Assembly: GCF_000421265.1 (NCBI RefSeq) | Contig: NZ_ATWN01000006.1 | Coordinates: 62,001-126,000, forward strand | Source: Thalassospira lucentensis MCCC 1A00383 = DSM 14000 | GTDB taxonomy: Bacteria > Pseudomonadota > Alphaproteobacteria > Rhodospirillales > Thalassospiraceae | Length of the DNA: 64,000 nt | Reading direction: 5' to 3' | Shown here: in pieces, positions 37,739 through 46,041 of the stretch | How the letters are laid out: every line of letters starts with the position of its first letter | Numbering within the stretch: the stretch's first letter is position 1 | The notes under the pieces: model-generated | What the model saw: only the letters and a program-made list of their open reading frames with translations | Told to the model about the DNA's origin: nothing | Database searches by the model: none | Made by a program: the position numbers and the translations under genes

Positions 37739-39007
37739 TTATTTCTTTTCAGGCAGATGCAAATACATGATGTTTGCCGCACTCAGCACCGAATACATCA
37801 CGGCAAACTGCGCGTTGAATTCGTATTTTTCCGGCTTGGGGTCAAACATCTTATAAATCTCGCCGATGCTGCGTTTGCCATCAATCCGCGACAGGATCGC
37901 CGGGCTGGCAGCAGGCATGGTGCGGGTCACGGCAAGACCGGTAAAGGTGATTTTGATGTTGCCGGTTTTGGCCACCGACCGTGCCAAGGCGGGCCCATCC
38001 ACGCGGGTAAAGAACGGAATGGCGTCTTCGGATGGCATCGGCGGTTTGACCTTGTTTTTGGCCTTCACCACGTAAAATGTGTGCTTGGTGATATTGCCCG
38101 CCATCAGTTCGGCCAGGGCGGCGCGCTCGCGAAACGGCACATGCACCGCACGGTCAAGCACATCATGGCGCGAACAATAGGTTGTCGGGTCATAACGCAT
38201 CGGTTCGACAAAGTTCTGAAGACGCAAACCGGCCTGTTCGGTGAAATCAAACACCTCATCCACCCGGTAGGCCCGGTCCTGTTGATGGAGCAACAGATCA
38301 TAAAACCCGGCATCCCCGCCATGGACATGATCGCCGACAAACGGATTGCGCTTGAGCCAGTTGGTGCCGGGCAGGCTGTTAAACAGCGCCTTGCCGAAAT
38401 TCAAACGCCGCACCCCGCCGGCTTCGGCGTTCATGCGTTCCATCATTTCTTGCATATGGTAAACGCCGGTGCGCCCGAGCTCACCATAGACCATCAAGCC
38501 CATGCCGCCGTTGGGTTTGAGCGCATCAGACAACGCGCGCAACCCGGCATCCGGATCAGGCAGATGATGGAGCACCCCGCAGCAATCAATATAATCAAAC
38601 GGGCCGTGCTCAGCCGCCAGATCGACAAACGATCCGGTGACAAAGGTAACGTTCTTTTCAAGATTGCGGCGCTTGATCCGCGCCTCGGCGATGGCGCGCG
38701 CGCTTTCGGACAGATCGATATAGACAATTTCCGCCTTGGCCTTACGGTCCCGGGCCTGCTGGGCCAGCATGACCAAGGCATCCCCGGTTCCACCACCGGC
38801 AACCAAAATCCTGATTTTGCCCTTGGCGGAAGGGTCGCGCCCGCCAAACACAAAATGCACCACCTCATCCCAATTGCCCGGAGAACCTGTGATCAGGCGC
38901 TTATCCTCGTCGTCCGGATCGCGTGCCGGATAAGGATAGCTTTCATACTGATCGCGCGTCTTGGCAGACGATGACACAGCATCAGGCATTTTTTTGTCGT
39001 CGGGCAT
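37739..39007 (-). CDS. class I SAM-dependent methyltransferase
   Basis: Protein of 422 residues with a Rossmann methyltransferase core: motif I ILVAGGGTGDALVMLAQQA, acidic end of strand 2 IVYIDLSESA, and the post-motif block DYIDCCGVLHHLPDPDAGL. An N-terminal stretch before it contains DQYESYPYPARDPDDE, seen in a group of bacterial methyltransferases that often act on small metabolites or peptides. The last 150 residues form a second domain of unknown function. Substrate not predictable. Start at 39007; a second ATG 18 nt later is possible. Confidence 0.85.
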   Translation of the reverse strand: MPDDKKMPDAVSSSAKTRDQYESYPYPARDPDDEDKRLITGSPGNWDEVVHFVFGGRDPSAKGKIRILVAGGGTGDALVMLAQQARDRKAKAEIVYIDLSESARAIAEARIKRRNLEKNVTFVTGSFVDLAAEHGPFDYIDCCGVLHHLPDPDAGLRALSDALKPNGGMGLMVYGELGRTGVYHMQEMMERMNAEAGGVRRLNFGKALFNSLPGTNWLKRNPFVGDHVHGGDAGFYDLLLHQQDRAYRVDEVFDFTEQAGLRLQNFVEPMRYDPTTYCSRHDVLDRAVHVPFRERAALAELMAGNITKHTFYVVKAKNKVKPPMPSEDAIPFFTRVDGPALARSVAKTGNIKITFTGLAVTRTMPAASPAILSRIDGKRSIGEIYKMFDPKPEKYEFNAQFAVMYSVLSAANIMYLHLPEKK

Positions 39008-39121
39008 TACCGCGGGTTCCAGTAGATCATCGAGTGGGACAGCGCCATCCTATACCAAGGAATTAATTAATAAAATCCGGCGATTTGCTTAATATCAGAC
39101 TTTGTTGAAACAACAGCGACC

Positions 39122-40123
39122 TTAGGCTTCCTGACAGGTGATCACGAGCTTGCCGGTTGCTGTGCGATCGGCAATCGCCGTCAGGGCCTGCATGGCGTCC
39201 GACAAGGGATAGCGGCGTGAAATCATCGGAGTGATTTTACCCGCCGACAACATCGCAACAAGTTCCGCCATGCCCGCACGCGCAAGGTCGGGATTTTGCA
39301 GTAAATAGGCACCAAAATAAAAGCCCAGCACGGCAATATTTTTAACCAGCAGGATATTGGCCGGGATTTGCGGCACGGTGCCACTGGCAAAGCCAATCAG
39401 CAATATGCGCGCCCCTGGCGCAACACAGCGCAGACTTTGGTCAAACACATCCCCACCAACCGGGTCATAGACCACATCAACCCCACCTTGCATCCCCGAA
39501 GGACGGTTAAGCCCGGCGACAATGTCGCGCACCCGGTCACGGATGCTTTGCGTTTTGTAATCAATAACGTAATCGGCACCATGGTCGCGCGCGATCTGGC
39601 ATTTTGCCGCCCCGCCCGCCGTGGCGATCACCGTCGCCCCCAACAATTTGGCGCATTCAACCGCAGTTAACCCAACACCGCCCGCAGCACCATGGACCAG
39701 AACAATCTCGCCCGGCCGCACGTTGACGCGATACTTCAAGCCAAACCAGCTTGTACCATATGCGATTTGAAAGGCTGCTGCTGCGTCAAACGAAACTGCA
39801 TCGGGTAAAGGCATGACAAGGGACGCATCCACCGCAAGCCGGGTGGCATAGCCGCCCCAATCGGGCAGAGCCATGACACGATCCCCCACCGCGATGCCCC
39901 GCACATCATCACCGATTTCCATCACAGTGCCGCTGACTTCAAAACCGGGGGAAAAGGCGCCGGTTGGGCGCTTTTGATAGGTTCCCTGCAGGATCAGGCT
40001 ATCGGCGAAATTAACCCCGCAGGCCGCAACCTCAATCACCACCGCGTTTGGACCGGCCACCGGATCAGGGTGCTCGATCAACTGTGGCTCTTCACCGAAT
40101 GCGGTGCAAATCCATGCTTTCAT
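39122..40123 (-). CDS. NADPH:quinone oxidoreductase, zinc-free MDR family
   Basis: Medium-chain dehydrogenase/reductase of 333 residues from the ATG at 40123 (MKAWICTAFGEEPQLIEHP); the upstream extension is not conserved-looking. It lacks the zinc-binding cysteines of alcohol dehydrogenases and has the quinone reductase pattern AACGVNFADSLILQGTYQ, the nucleotide loop VHGAAGGVGLTAVECAKLLGA, and DVVYDPVGGDVFDQSLR. It probably reduces quinones or enones, for detoxification. Single gene. Confidence 0.9.
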   Translation of the reverse strand: MKAWICTAFGEEPQLIEHPDPVAGPNAVVIEVAACGVNFADSLILQGTYQKRPTGAFSPGFEVSGTVMEIGDDVRGIAVGDRVMALPDWGGYATRLAVDASLVMPLPDAVSFDAAAAFQIAYGTSWFGLKYRVNVRPGEIVLVHGAAGGVGLTAVECAKLLGATVIATAGGAAKCQIARDHGADYVIDYKTQSIRDRVRDIVAGLNRPSGMQGGVDVVYDPVGGDVFDQSLRCVAPGARILLIGFASGTVPQIPANILLVKNIAVLGFYFGAYLLQNPDLARAGMAELVAMLSAGKITPMISRRYPLSDAMQALTAIADRTATGKLVITCQEA

Positions 40124-40275
40124 GCCTGCTGCCTGTCCGTGATCGGGAATAGTTGGCAACAGTGTGCCGCCTGACGAAACGACAAACAAGCCGACATTGG
40201 GCTAAACCCGCAAACAGCCCGCACACAGATTGCGAGATATAGGGTCTGAACCCAAGTGCGATGATGGTTTGGAAA

Positions 40276-40581
40276 TTAGAAAATACGCTGACGTTTGCGT
40301 TTACGGGTCAGCACCAGCAACACGACGGCAGGCACAAACAGCACCACAAGGGCCGGGGCCAGCAGCACAGGGACAAAGATATTGTCCCAGATCCAGACCG
40401 AAACGTAACGCTGTATGACCGATTGCAACAGGTTCAGGCTTCCGGCATCAAGGCGATACCAGAGCTCTCCGGCGGCTGCCAGACGAAAACTACCTGTCTG
40501 AAGCGCCGTGATGGAACCATCGACCAGCACCGCAATGCTGGCGAAAAGCAACAACCATCCCAACGCCCTGAAAAACCACAT
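40276..40581 (-). CDS. small membrane protein of unknown function
   Basis: Protein of 101 residues from the ATG at 40581 with GGAGAAG 5 nt upstream. Two hydrophobic helices, one at the N-terminus (FRALGWLLLFASIAVLVDGS) and one near the C-terminus (FVPVLLAPALVVLFVPAVVLLVL), end in a strongly basic tail (RKRKRQRIF). The middle (SFRLAAAGELWYRLDAGSLNLLQ) is a conserved-looking periplasmic segment. I do not assign a function. It lies between the quinone reductase and the tRNA gene. Confidence 0.7.
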   Translation of the reverse strand: MWFFRALGWLLLFASIAVLVDGSITALQTGSFRLAAAGELWYRLDAGSLNLLQSVIQRYVSVWIWDNIFVPVLLAPALVVLFVPAVVLLVLTRKRKRQRIF

Positions 40582-40919
40582 TGTCTTCTCCGCACCACCC
40601 CGCAAGGATGGGTATATTAGAAAATCATGCAGGCACCCTAACGGCAAGACCCCACCAGCGTAAAGTGTTGCAGGGTTTCAGTGTTATTTATCTTGCAGGT
40701 CGAGAACCCTGACATGAAACCTTAGTCATCAGACCTCAATAAGAAGTAAAGATTGCGCCAGACCACGTTTTCTCAACCCTGATAGCCTTGATCAAAGCAG
40801 CCGTCAGCCCTGTTTTGGGGCGGATTTCCCGAAAGTGAAAAAAGAGGCTGATTGGCCCTTGTCAAGCAAGGACGGGTCGGCTAATGTCCGCCCGCTTTCG
40901 CGATATATAGATCGCATGT

Positions 40920-41009
40920 GGAGAGGTGGCCGAGTGGTTTAAGGCGCACGCCTGGAAAGCGTGTTGGGGTGTAAGCCCCTCAGGGGTTCGAATCCCCTCC
41001 TCTCTGCCA
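40920..41009 (+). tRNA. tRNA-Ser (anticodon GGA)
   Basis: A 90-nt class II tRNA with a long variable arm, including encoded CCA. The acceptor stem pairs GGAGAGG with CCTCTCT (one G-T pair at the end), the anticodon loop CTGGAAA gives GGA for UCC/UCU codons, and the T-arm carries GGTTCGAATCC. No duplicate of its 3' end was seen downstream, so there is no sign of tRNA-site integration on this side. Confidence 0.97.
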
Positions 41010-41185
41010 GTTTCTTTAATAAGATATTGAAATAGTTTTATTTTATTTCCCTGATCTTATCAGTCCGCACAAATTCCTACCTTTCATAAACACTGGTCGT
41101 TTTCCTGCACCCCAAGCTGGAAACACGCCAAGTGCTATGTCAGATATGACGCATGATCATCTGACCTAACTATAGAATCAGGCTT

Positions 41186-41458
41186 TCAAACCGTCAGTTC
41201 CTTATCCTTCAGGCTGCGTAAATCATCATTCAGGCGCGTTTGCCACCCCCGACCCTCTGCCCGATATGCTTCTAAGACATCGGCATCAATCCTGATCGTG
41301 ACCCGCTCTTTCGTGGGAGTTTTCTGGGGACCTCTCTGCCCCCGTGCCCGCGACACCAATTCAGGCAGGACCTCAGAGGCTGGTCGGGCTTTTTTAAATA
41401 GCTCGCCATCCAGTTCCGGAATTTCGTCAAGATCGGGTTCTGTGTTACGTTTGGACAT
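41186..41458 (-). CDS. brnA: BrnA-family antitoxin
   Basis: Antitoxin of 90 residues from the ATG at 41458 (MSKRNTEPDLDEIPELDGEL). The N-terminal half binds the toxin; the C-terminus is a ribbon-helix-helix DNA-binding motif, KERVTIRIDADVLEAYRAEGRGWQTRLNDDLR. Its start overlaps the end of brnT by 14 bp, the usual BrnTA order and overlap. It represses its own promoter together with BrnT. Confidence 0.93.
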   Translation of the reverse strand: MSKRNTEPDLDEIPELDGELFKKARPASEVLPELVSRARGQRGPQKTPTKERVTIRIDADVLEAYRAEGRGWQTRLNDDLRSLKDKELTV

Positions 41459-41708
41459 CTGAATACCTCTTTTGCTCTCGCTTGTTTGCTTTGCGAAGGC
41501 TGATAATACGAACCTTGTCGCCCCGTTCCGCAAAGGCGACAGCATAAACACGATGGCCTATAAACCCGATTGCGAACCAGCGCAGCTCTGTGTGGCGGTC
41601 GTCCGGGATTATAAAGGCAGTATCCCAATCGAAACGTTCCATTTGTTCGAATGCAACGCCATGCTTTTCAGCATTCAATTTGTTCTTGCTGTCGTCCCAT
41701 TCATACAT
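41445..41708 (-). CDS. brnT: BrnT-family ribonuclease toxin
   Basis: Toxin of 87 residues (MYEWDDSKNKLNAEKHGVAF) with the BrnT layout: EWDDSKNKLNAEKHGV near the start, DDRHTELRWFAIGFIGHRVYAVAF in the middle, and IISLRKANKREQKRY at the end with the RKA-R-E-R-Y motif. BrnT cleaves RNA when free of BrnA. RBS GAGGGG precedes the ATG. The pair lies 435 bp downstream of tRNA-Ser in an AT-rich zone, consistent with acquired DNA. Confidence 0.95.
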   Translation of the reverse strand: MYEWDDSKNKLNAEKHGVAFEQMERFDWDTAFIIPDDRHTELRWFAIGFIGHRVYAVAFAERGDKVRIISLRKANKREQKRYSDVQT

Positions 41709-41730
41709 TTACACCCCTCACTCGAAATAA

Positions 41731-41780
41731 AATGTACATACAATAAAAACGTTGGTCAATATCTTTTTGTGCATACAATT
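41731..41780 (-). promoter_or_regulatory. brnTA promoter with paired operator repeats
   Basis: Reading leftward: -35 TTGACC (complement of 41754-41759), 17-nt spacer, -10 TACATT (complement of 41731-41736), about 23 bp before the brnT ATG. Two copies of TGTRCATACAAT (41733-41744 and 41768-41779), 35 bp apart, flank the -35, one of them over the -10. They are the likely BrnA operators. Confidence 0.6.
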
Positions 41781-41890
41781 AATGACAAGCCTGATCACAT
41801 AATTCTTTAAACCCGTGATAGCATCCCACCAACTGACATCAGGCTGTCAGCAGTCCCAGGATATGCTTCTTTTTTGGAAAAGGGGCAGAA

Positions 41891-42073
41891 ATGATCAAAT
41901 TCAACTATCCAGACGGCTCGCATTGTTATCGTGCATTGCATACTGCACATGCCGTATTTCGCAATGACGACGGCAAGTTGATTGCGCGCGCCGAAAAAGC
42001 GGACAGAACTGGGATGTATGAATTCGAAATTACCGGGTTTGAGCTGCTTTCAACTGGTATTGTTTACGATTAA
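41891..42073 (+). CDS. small hypothetical protein, 60 residues
   Basis: MIKFNYPDGSHCYRALHTAH... ending GIVYD. AAGGGG lies 7 nt before the ATG, a good ribosome site. Composition fits a folded beta-rich peptide (FNYPDGSHCY, MYEFEITGFELL). I do not recognise a family. It lies alone between brnTA and the MarR gene, in AT-richer DNA. Confidence 0.55.
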   Translation: MIKFNYPDGSHCYRALHTAHAVFRNDDGKLIARAEKADRTGMYEFEITGFELLSTGIVYD

Positions 42074-42085
42074 GCTCAAAGCCCG

Positions 42086-42580
42086 CTAGCGGTCATTCAT
42101 TTCCACCGCTGCCAACCATTTGCGCAGCAAACCGTCAAGCTGTGCCTGCTCCTCGCTGCTCAGGCCTTCGGCAAGGCGGTGCTGGTTGGCGACATGGTCG
42201 GTGACGGCGGCGTCAATCAGATCGCGCCCCTTTTGGGTGAGCGCGATGACAAAGCCACGGCCGTCATCCGGATTCTTTTCGCGTGAGACCAATCCGGCCT
42301 GTTCAAGCTTATCGAGCCGGTTGGTCATGGTGCCTGATGTTACCATGGTCCATGCGATCAAGTCAGATGGGCTGAGTGCATAGGGCGGGCCGGAACGGCG
42401 CAAAGTGGCGAGCACATCGAAACTTGCCGCACTCAGGCCATGGGCGCGAAAGATATCATCCAATCCCGACATTAAAACGGAACGCAGCCGCCCGAAGCGG
42501 CCAAACATTCCCATTGGCGTCACATCAAGATCGGGACGTTCCTGATGCCACTGCGCCAAAATGCGATCTACCTGGTCCAT
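42086..42580 (-). CDS. MarR-family regulator divergent from an EamA transporter
   Basis: Regulator of 164 residues. The winged helix is YALSPSDLIAWTMVTSGTMTNRLDKLEQAG with wing SREKNPDDGRGFVIALTQKG; N- and C-terminal helices form the dimer. It lies back to back with an EamA gene across an 80-bp gap that holds two palindromes. Most likely it represses both itself and the transporter until a ligand binds. Confidence 0.93.
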   Translation of the reverse strand: MDQVDRILAQWHQERPDLDVTPMGMFGRFGRLRSVLMSGLDDIFRAHGLSAASFDVLATLRRSGPPYALSPSDLIAWTMVTSGTMTNRLDKLEQAGLVSREKNPDDGRGFVIALTQKGRDLIDAAVTDHVANQHRLAEGLSSEEQAQLDGLLRKWLAAVEMNDR

Positions 42581-42602
42581 GGGTGGGTGATGGCAAAAAT
42601 TT

Positions 42603-42642
42603 ATCTTGACGTCAAGATTTATCGATATACCTTGACGTCAAG
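42603..42642. promoter_or_regulatory. two palindromic operators of the MarR/EamA divergon
   Basis: ATCTTGACGTCAAGAT (42603-42618) is a perfect 16-bp palindrome; CTTGACGTCAAG (42631-42642) is its second copy. Their centres are 26 bp apart. Each contains TTGAC, so the operators overlap the -35 boxes of both divergent promoters. Cooperative repression by the adjacent MarR protein is the natural reading. Confidence 0.8.
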
Positions 42643-42659
42643 ATAAATGGAGAAAGCCG

Positions 42660-43577
42660 ATGAACCGAACAACAGACTTATTGCTTACCGCCCTTGCCCC
42701 GGCGATCTGGGGCAGCAGCTATATCGTTGCCACGGAGCTTTTGCCGCATGGCTATCCGCTGACCGTGTCGCTGCTGCGTGCATTGCCGGCGGGTTTGATC
42801 CTGTTGCTTGTTGTCCGCCAATTGCCGCAATCAGGGTGGTGGGGCAAGGTTTTGATCCTTGGCGCGCTTAATTTTGCGATTTTCTGGTCGATGCTGTTTT
42901 TGGCGGCCTACCGCCTGCCGGGCGGGGTGGCCGCGACACTGGGCGCGGTTCAGCCGTTGTTCGTGCTGTTTTTGGCGCGCTTTGCCTTGGGAAGCACCAT
43001 CAAGTTGGCCGGGATCATCGCAGCAATTTCCGGGATCTTTGGTGTTGCACTTCTTGTCCTTGATCCCAGCGCGACGCTTGATCCGGTTGGCATTGCCAGT
43101 GCCACCATCGGCGCCCTTTCAATGGCGGCAGGCACGGTTTTAACCCGCAAATGGCAACCACCCGTATCGCCACTGACCTTTACCGCGTGGCAGCTCACGG
43201 CGGGCGGCGTGCTTCTGATCCCGGTTGCGCTGATTTTGGAGCCATCGTTTCCGGTCCCGACGCTTGAAAACCTTGCCGGGCTGGCGTGGCTTGGCCTGAT
43301 CGGGGCGGCATTGACCTATTATCTGTGGTTTCGCGGGATTGCCAAACTGGGTCCGGCCACGGTGACAAGCTTTGGCTTTCTCAGCCCGACCAGTGCGGTG
43401 TTGCTTGGCTGGATCATCCTTGGCGAACAGTTAAGCCCAACCCAGATCGCCGGTGTGGTGATTGTTCTAGCCAGCATCTGGATCGGACAACGCGCCGCAC
43501 GACCGATGGCTGCGCCGTCATCGTCACCGCCCCCTGTCGAGAGCGCGAGACCTGAAACAGCCCCTCGCACGAGTTAA
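42660..43577 (+). CDS. EamA/DMT-family transporter under MarR control
   Basis: Ten-TM transporter of 305 residues. It starts MNRTTDLLLTALAPAIWGSSYIVATELLPHGYPLT, the signature of the YdcZ/RhaT-like EamA group, and has a second repeat with WLGLIGAALTYYLWFRGIAKLGPATV. GGAG lies 8 nt before the ATG. Position next to the MarR gene suggests a drug- or metabolite-efflux role. It ends in a charged Pro/Ser tail. Not a close relative of the tandem trio at 20-23 kb. Confidence 0.92.
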   Translation: MNRTTDLLLTALAPAIWGSSYIVATELLPHGYPLTVSLLRALPAGLILLLVVRQLPQSGWWGKVLILGALNFAIFWSMLFLAAYRLPGGVAATLGAVQPLFVLFLARFALGSTIKLAGIIAAISGIFGVALLVLDPSATLDPVGIASATIGALSMAAGTVLTRKWQPPVSPLTFTAWQLTAGGVLLIPVALILEPSFPVPTLENLAGLAWLGLIGAALTYYLWFRGIAKLGPATVTSFGFLSPTSAVLLGWIILGEQLSPTQIAGVVIVLASIWIGQRAARPMAAPSSSPPPVESARPETAPRTS

Positions 43578-44115
43578 AATCAAACTCCCCAAATATATAT
43601 AAGGAAACGTCCAATTAAAATTGTCCTGTTTTGGCGCCACTGGCGATGTTGGCACCGCACCCGATCAGATGCACAGTTTGATCAGTATGAAGATGTCCAA
43701 TGGCCCAGCGCCTGCAATGCTTATCGACGGCCCGCCGATAAACCAATATTTGCGCGGCACCGATAGCTAGTTCCTAACCATATCGGGTTGGCGCGGATAA
43801 GTTTTGCTGATTTCGGCTACGCCACGGTCAATCTAATCGGAACGACCAGTAACGCATAGCAACGCCTGACTGTGCGGCTTTAGAACCGGGCGAATTCCGT
43901 CTGCTTCAACTTTACCGCATGAGTACAAGCTACAGCGAGCGTCTATTCTTAGCGGCCGTCTTTTTTTCAAAAGAAGCGGCTCGCAATGCCTAACCCTATT
44001 TTAGTGTGAAACAACACAGCTCGAATTACTACAACAGAACGATATAGAATATTGAAAATAATAACTTATTAGTTTTATGTAAAATTTAAGATGTGAAAAA
44101 ACTAAGGACCGATCG
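43578..44115. other. 538-bp gene-poor spacer before the DUF3800 gene
   Basis: No functional gene supported. A 49-codon open frame (43621-43770, TTG start, stop TAG) shows native-like codon use and could be a gene remnant; I do not recognise it. The rest falls in GC towards 44115, and the last 120 bp are strongly AT-rich, with likely promoter DNA for the next gene. A T-rich run (about 43960-43980) has no clean stem. Confidence 0.4.
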
Positions 44116-45249
44116 ATGTTTTACTTTATCGATGAAAGTGGAAACACAGGGCTAAACATTTTCGATGAAAATCAACCAAAACTGTATTATGGCGTATTAA
44201 GCTGCCAAAAAAATCTGGACCTAATAGCTGCCCCCCTAATGACAAAATGCAGAAAAAAACTTGGTGTGAAACGGATACATGCCAATGAACTGGGCGTTGG
44301 TAGACTACTAGAAATTGCACCCGAAATCATCGAATTCAGCAAGAAAAACGATGTCCGGTTCTCATTTTTCAAAGTGTTAAAACCCGATCATGCAGTTATT
44401 TGTTTCTTCGATCAGGTTTTCGACTCTGCTCTCAATAAAGCAATTAGTTGGAACCATTACTTCTCGCCACTAAGATATCCTCTACTTCTAAAACTGGCCA
44501 TGCTCTTTGATGAAGAACTCGCCAAGTTAGCCTGGAATGCCAGAAAAGCGCAAAACCCAGTTATCTGCGCAGAGATGCTCTGTGAGCTATGTAAGCGGCT
44601 AAGGGATCGCGTTGATTTATTACCTGACGCTCGCAGCAGGGAGTTGATCTCCGGAGCGCTGCACTGGGCCGAGAAAAAACCCATGGAAATTGACTATGGC
44701 GCAGGGAATAAAGATAGCGCGTTGCAAATCTCGCCGAACCTAATTGGGTTCCAGCAGGTTCTTCAAGACGTTGCCACCCAATCGTCAAAAAGAGGACGAA
44801 AAGCGCGGAAGATTACGGTCGATAGACAAAGCCAATTCAACGAAGCCCAAGGCGAGTTGGCGGAGTGGTACTCGAACCTACGTAAAAGCGGACATGTAAG
44901 CGATTTGGGGCCAGGAATGCCGAGCTTTGATTATTCGAAGATGCCCGAAGTACCTCCCACCTTCCGCGCCTCGGACGAGAGCGCCGGCCTCGAAATGGTC
45001 GATGTGACTCTTTGGATCGCAAAACGCATTGAAGAGGGCAAAGATGTCCCTATCGAATTGAGAAAAATGTTCTGGTCCCAAGCTAAACGCGGGTCAACAG
45101 ATGAAGTCTCACTGAAAGCCATAGATCAAAGATGGCGCTTCTTACTAGACTTACCTGAACCTAGTGAAAGCCTGCATGAGGAAATTGAGAAACATTTTGA
45201 ACAGATTGAGGCTGAACGCAAAAAGGAAGTTGAGGCACTAACCAGATAG
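44116..45249 (+). CDS. DUF3800 protein in AT-rich, probably acquired DNA
   Basis: Protein of 377 residues. The DUF3800 hallmarks are all present: MFYFIDESGNTG (Asp6-Glu7) at the start, the second acidic block ITVDRQSQF (Asp236), and LEMVDVTLWI (Asp296). This three-Asp pattern resembles an RNase H-like nuclease active site, and DUF3800 genes are frequent in defence islands and mobile regions. Codons are AT-rich compared with the flanking genes, the start is ATG after a purine-rich AAGGACCG, and there is no operon partner. The C-terminal helix is very acidic. Function unproven. Confidence 0.85.
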   Translation: MFYFIDESGNTGLNIFDENQPKLYYGVLSCQKNLDLIAAPLMTKCRKKLGVKRIHANELGVGRLLEIAPEIIEFSKKNDVRFSFFKVLKPDHAVICFFDQVFDSALNKAISWNHYFSPLRYPLLLKLAMLFDEELAKLAWNARKAQNPVICAEMLCELCKRLRDRVDLLPDARSRELISGALHWAEKKPMEIDYGAGNKDSALQISPNLIGFQQVLQDVATQSSKRGRKARKITVDRQSQFNEAQGELAEWYSNLRKSGHVSDLGPGMPSFDYSKMPEVPPTFRASDESAGLEMVDVTLWIAKRIEEGKDVPIELRKMFWSQAKRGSTDEVSLKAIDQRWRFLLDLPEPSESLHEEIEKHFEQIEAERKKEVEALTR

Positions 45250-45273
45250 TAAAATACTTATTTCGTCAGTTTA

Positions 45274-46041
45274 TTACGCCTTGATGCGGGCAAACACATC
45301 ATCCAATGCGGTGTGGAGTGCCGCCCCGCCCTTTTGCCGCATAAAGGTTTGCGCGACCTGTTCGTTTAAACCGCCCGGTGTCGAGTGGCCTTCGACCAAG
45401 GTGGCAAAGCTTTGATCGGGGGATTTGATTGTGTTGTCAGAAAGCCCGGCAAACAGGGCCGCGAGATAGCGTCTGGCGTCGGCATAATCCGATCCATGTG
45501 CGACCATCCATTGCGCCGAACTTTCAAGAACTTCAAAATAGGTCGCCATCAGCGCACTGCCCGCCGCATACCCGTCAAAAGCATCGATGGTATCGGCTGC
45601 AACCGCCCCGCCGAGTTTTTCAAACAGGGCGATAACATCAGGTGCGCCGGGATAGACCGCCGTCACACAATTACAATGGGCGACCGAGGGTAATGGAATG
45701 GCGCGATCAAAGGAGGCCCCGCCGGAAATCCAGCCTTGCAGCTTTGCAATCGGGATGGTGGCGATCAGGCTGACGATTTGGGTGTTGGCGGGGGCCTTGA
45801 GGCCGCTTAAGACCTGCTCGGCGATTTGCGGGCGGACGGCAAGAAACACGATATCGGCGGCATCCATGAGCACCTGATTGTCGTCTTCGACCCGAACAGT
45901 ATCAAACTCCGTCGCCAGCTTTTGCGAGAATTCACGCCCACGGCGCGAAACGATGATTTCGGAAACCGCATCGTCGGTCGAAAGAAGCCCCCGGATCATG
46001 GCATCACTGATGACGCCGGTGCCAATAAAGCCGAGCTTCAT
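45274..46041 (-). CDS. pyrroline-5-carboxylate reductase family protein
   Basis: NAD(P)-dependent oxidoreductase of 255 residues. The Rossmann start is MKLGFIGTGVISDAMIRG, and AVRPQIAEQVLSGL and SGSALM-type blocks (AAGSALMATYFEVL, ATLVEGHSTPGGLNEQ) match ProC. Whether it really makes proline or acts on another imine is unclear; several residues of the usual proline loop differ (STPGGLNEQ). It shares a 4-bp overlap with thpR upstream. Confidence 0.85.
   Translation of the reverse strand: MKLGFIGTGVISDAMIRGLLSTDDAVSEIIVSRRGREFSQKLATEFDTVRVEDDNQVLMDAADIVFLAVRPQIAEQVLSGLKAPANTQIVSLIATIPIAKLQGWISGGASFDRAIPLPSVAHCNCVTAVYPGAPDVIALFEKLGGAVAADTIDAFDGYAAGSALMATYFEVLESSAQWMVAHGSDYADARRYLAALFAGLSDNTIKSPDQSFATLVEGHSTPGGLNEQVAQTFMRQKGGAALHTALDDVFARIKA

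Noticed and set aside
43621-43770. 49-codon frame as a functional gene
   Set aside because: TTG start, no ribosome site and no recognisable family; noted only as a possible remnant.
40920-45300. Possible genomic island integrated at tRNA-Ser with an att duplication
   Set aside because: No copy of the tRNA 3' end was found downstream and no integrase gene is present; only composition and the toxin-antitoxin pair hint at transfer.
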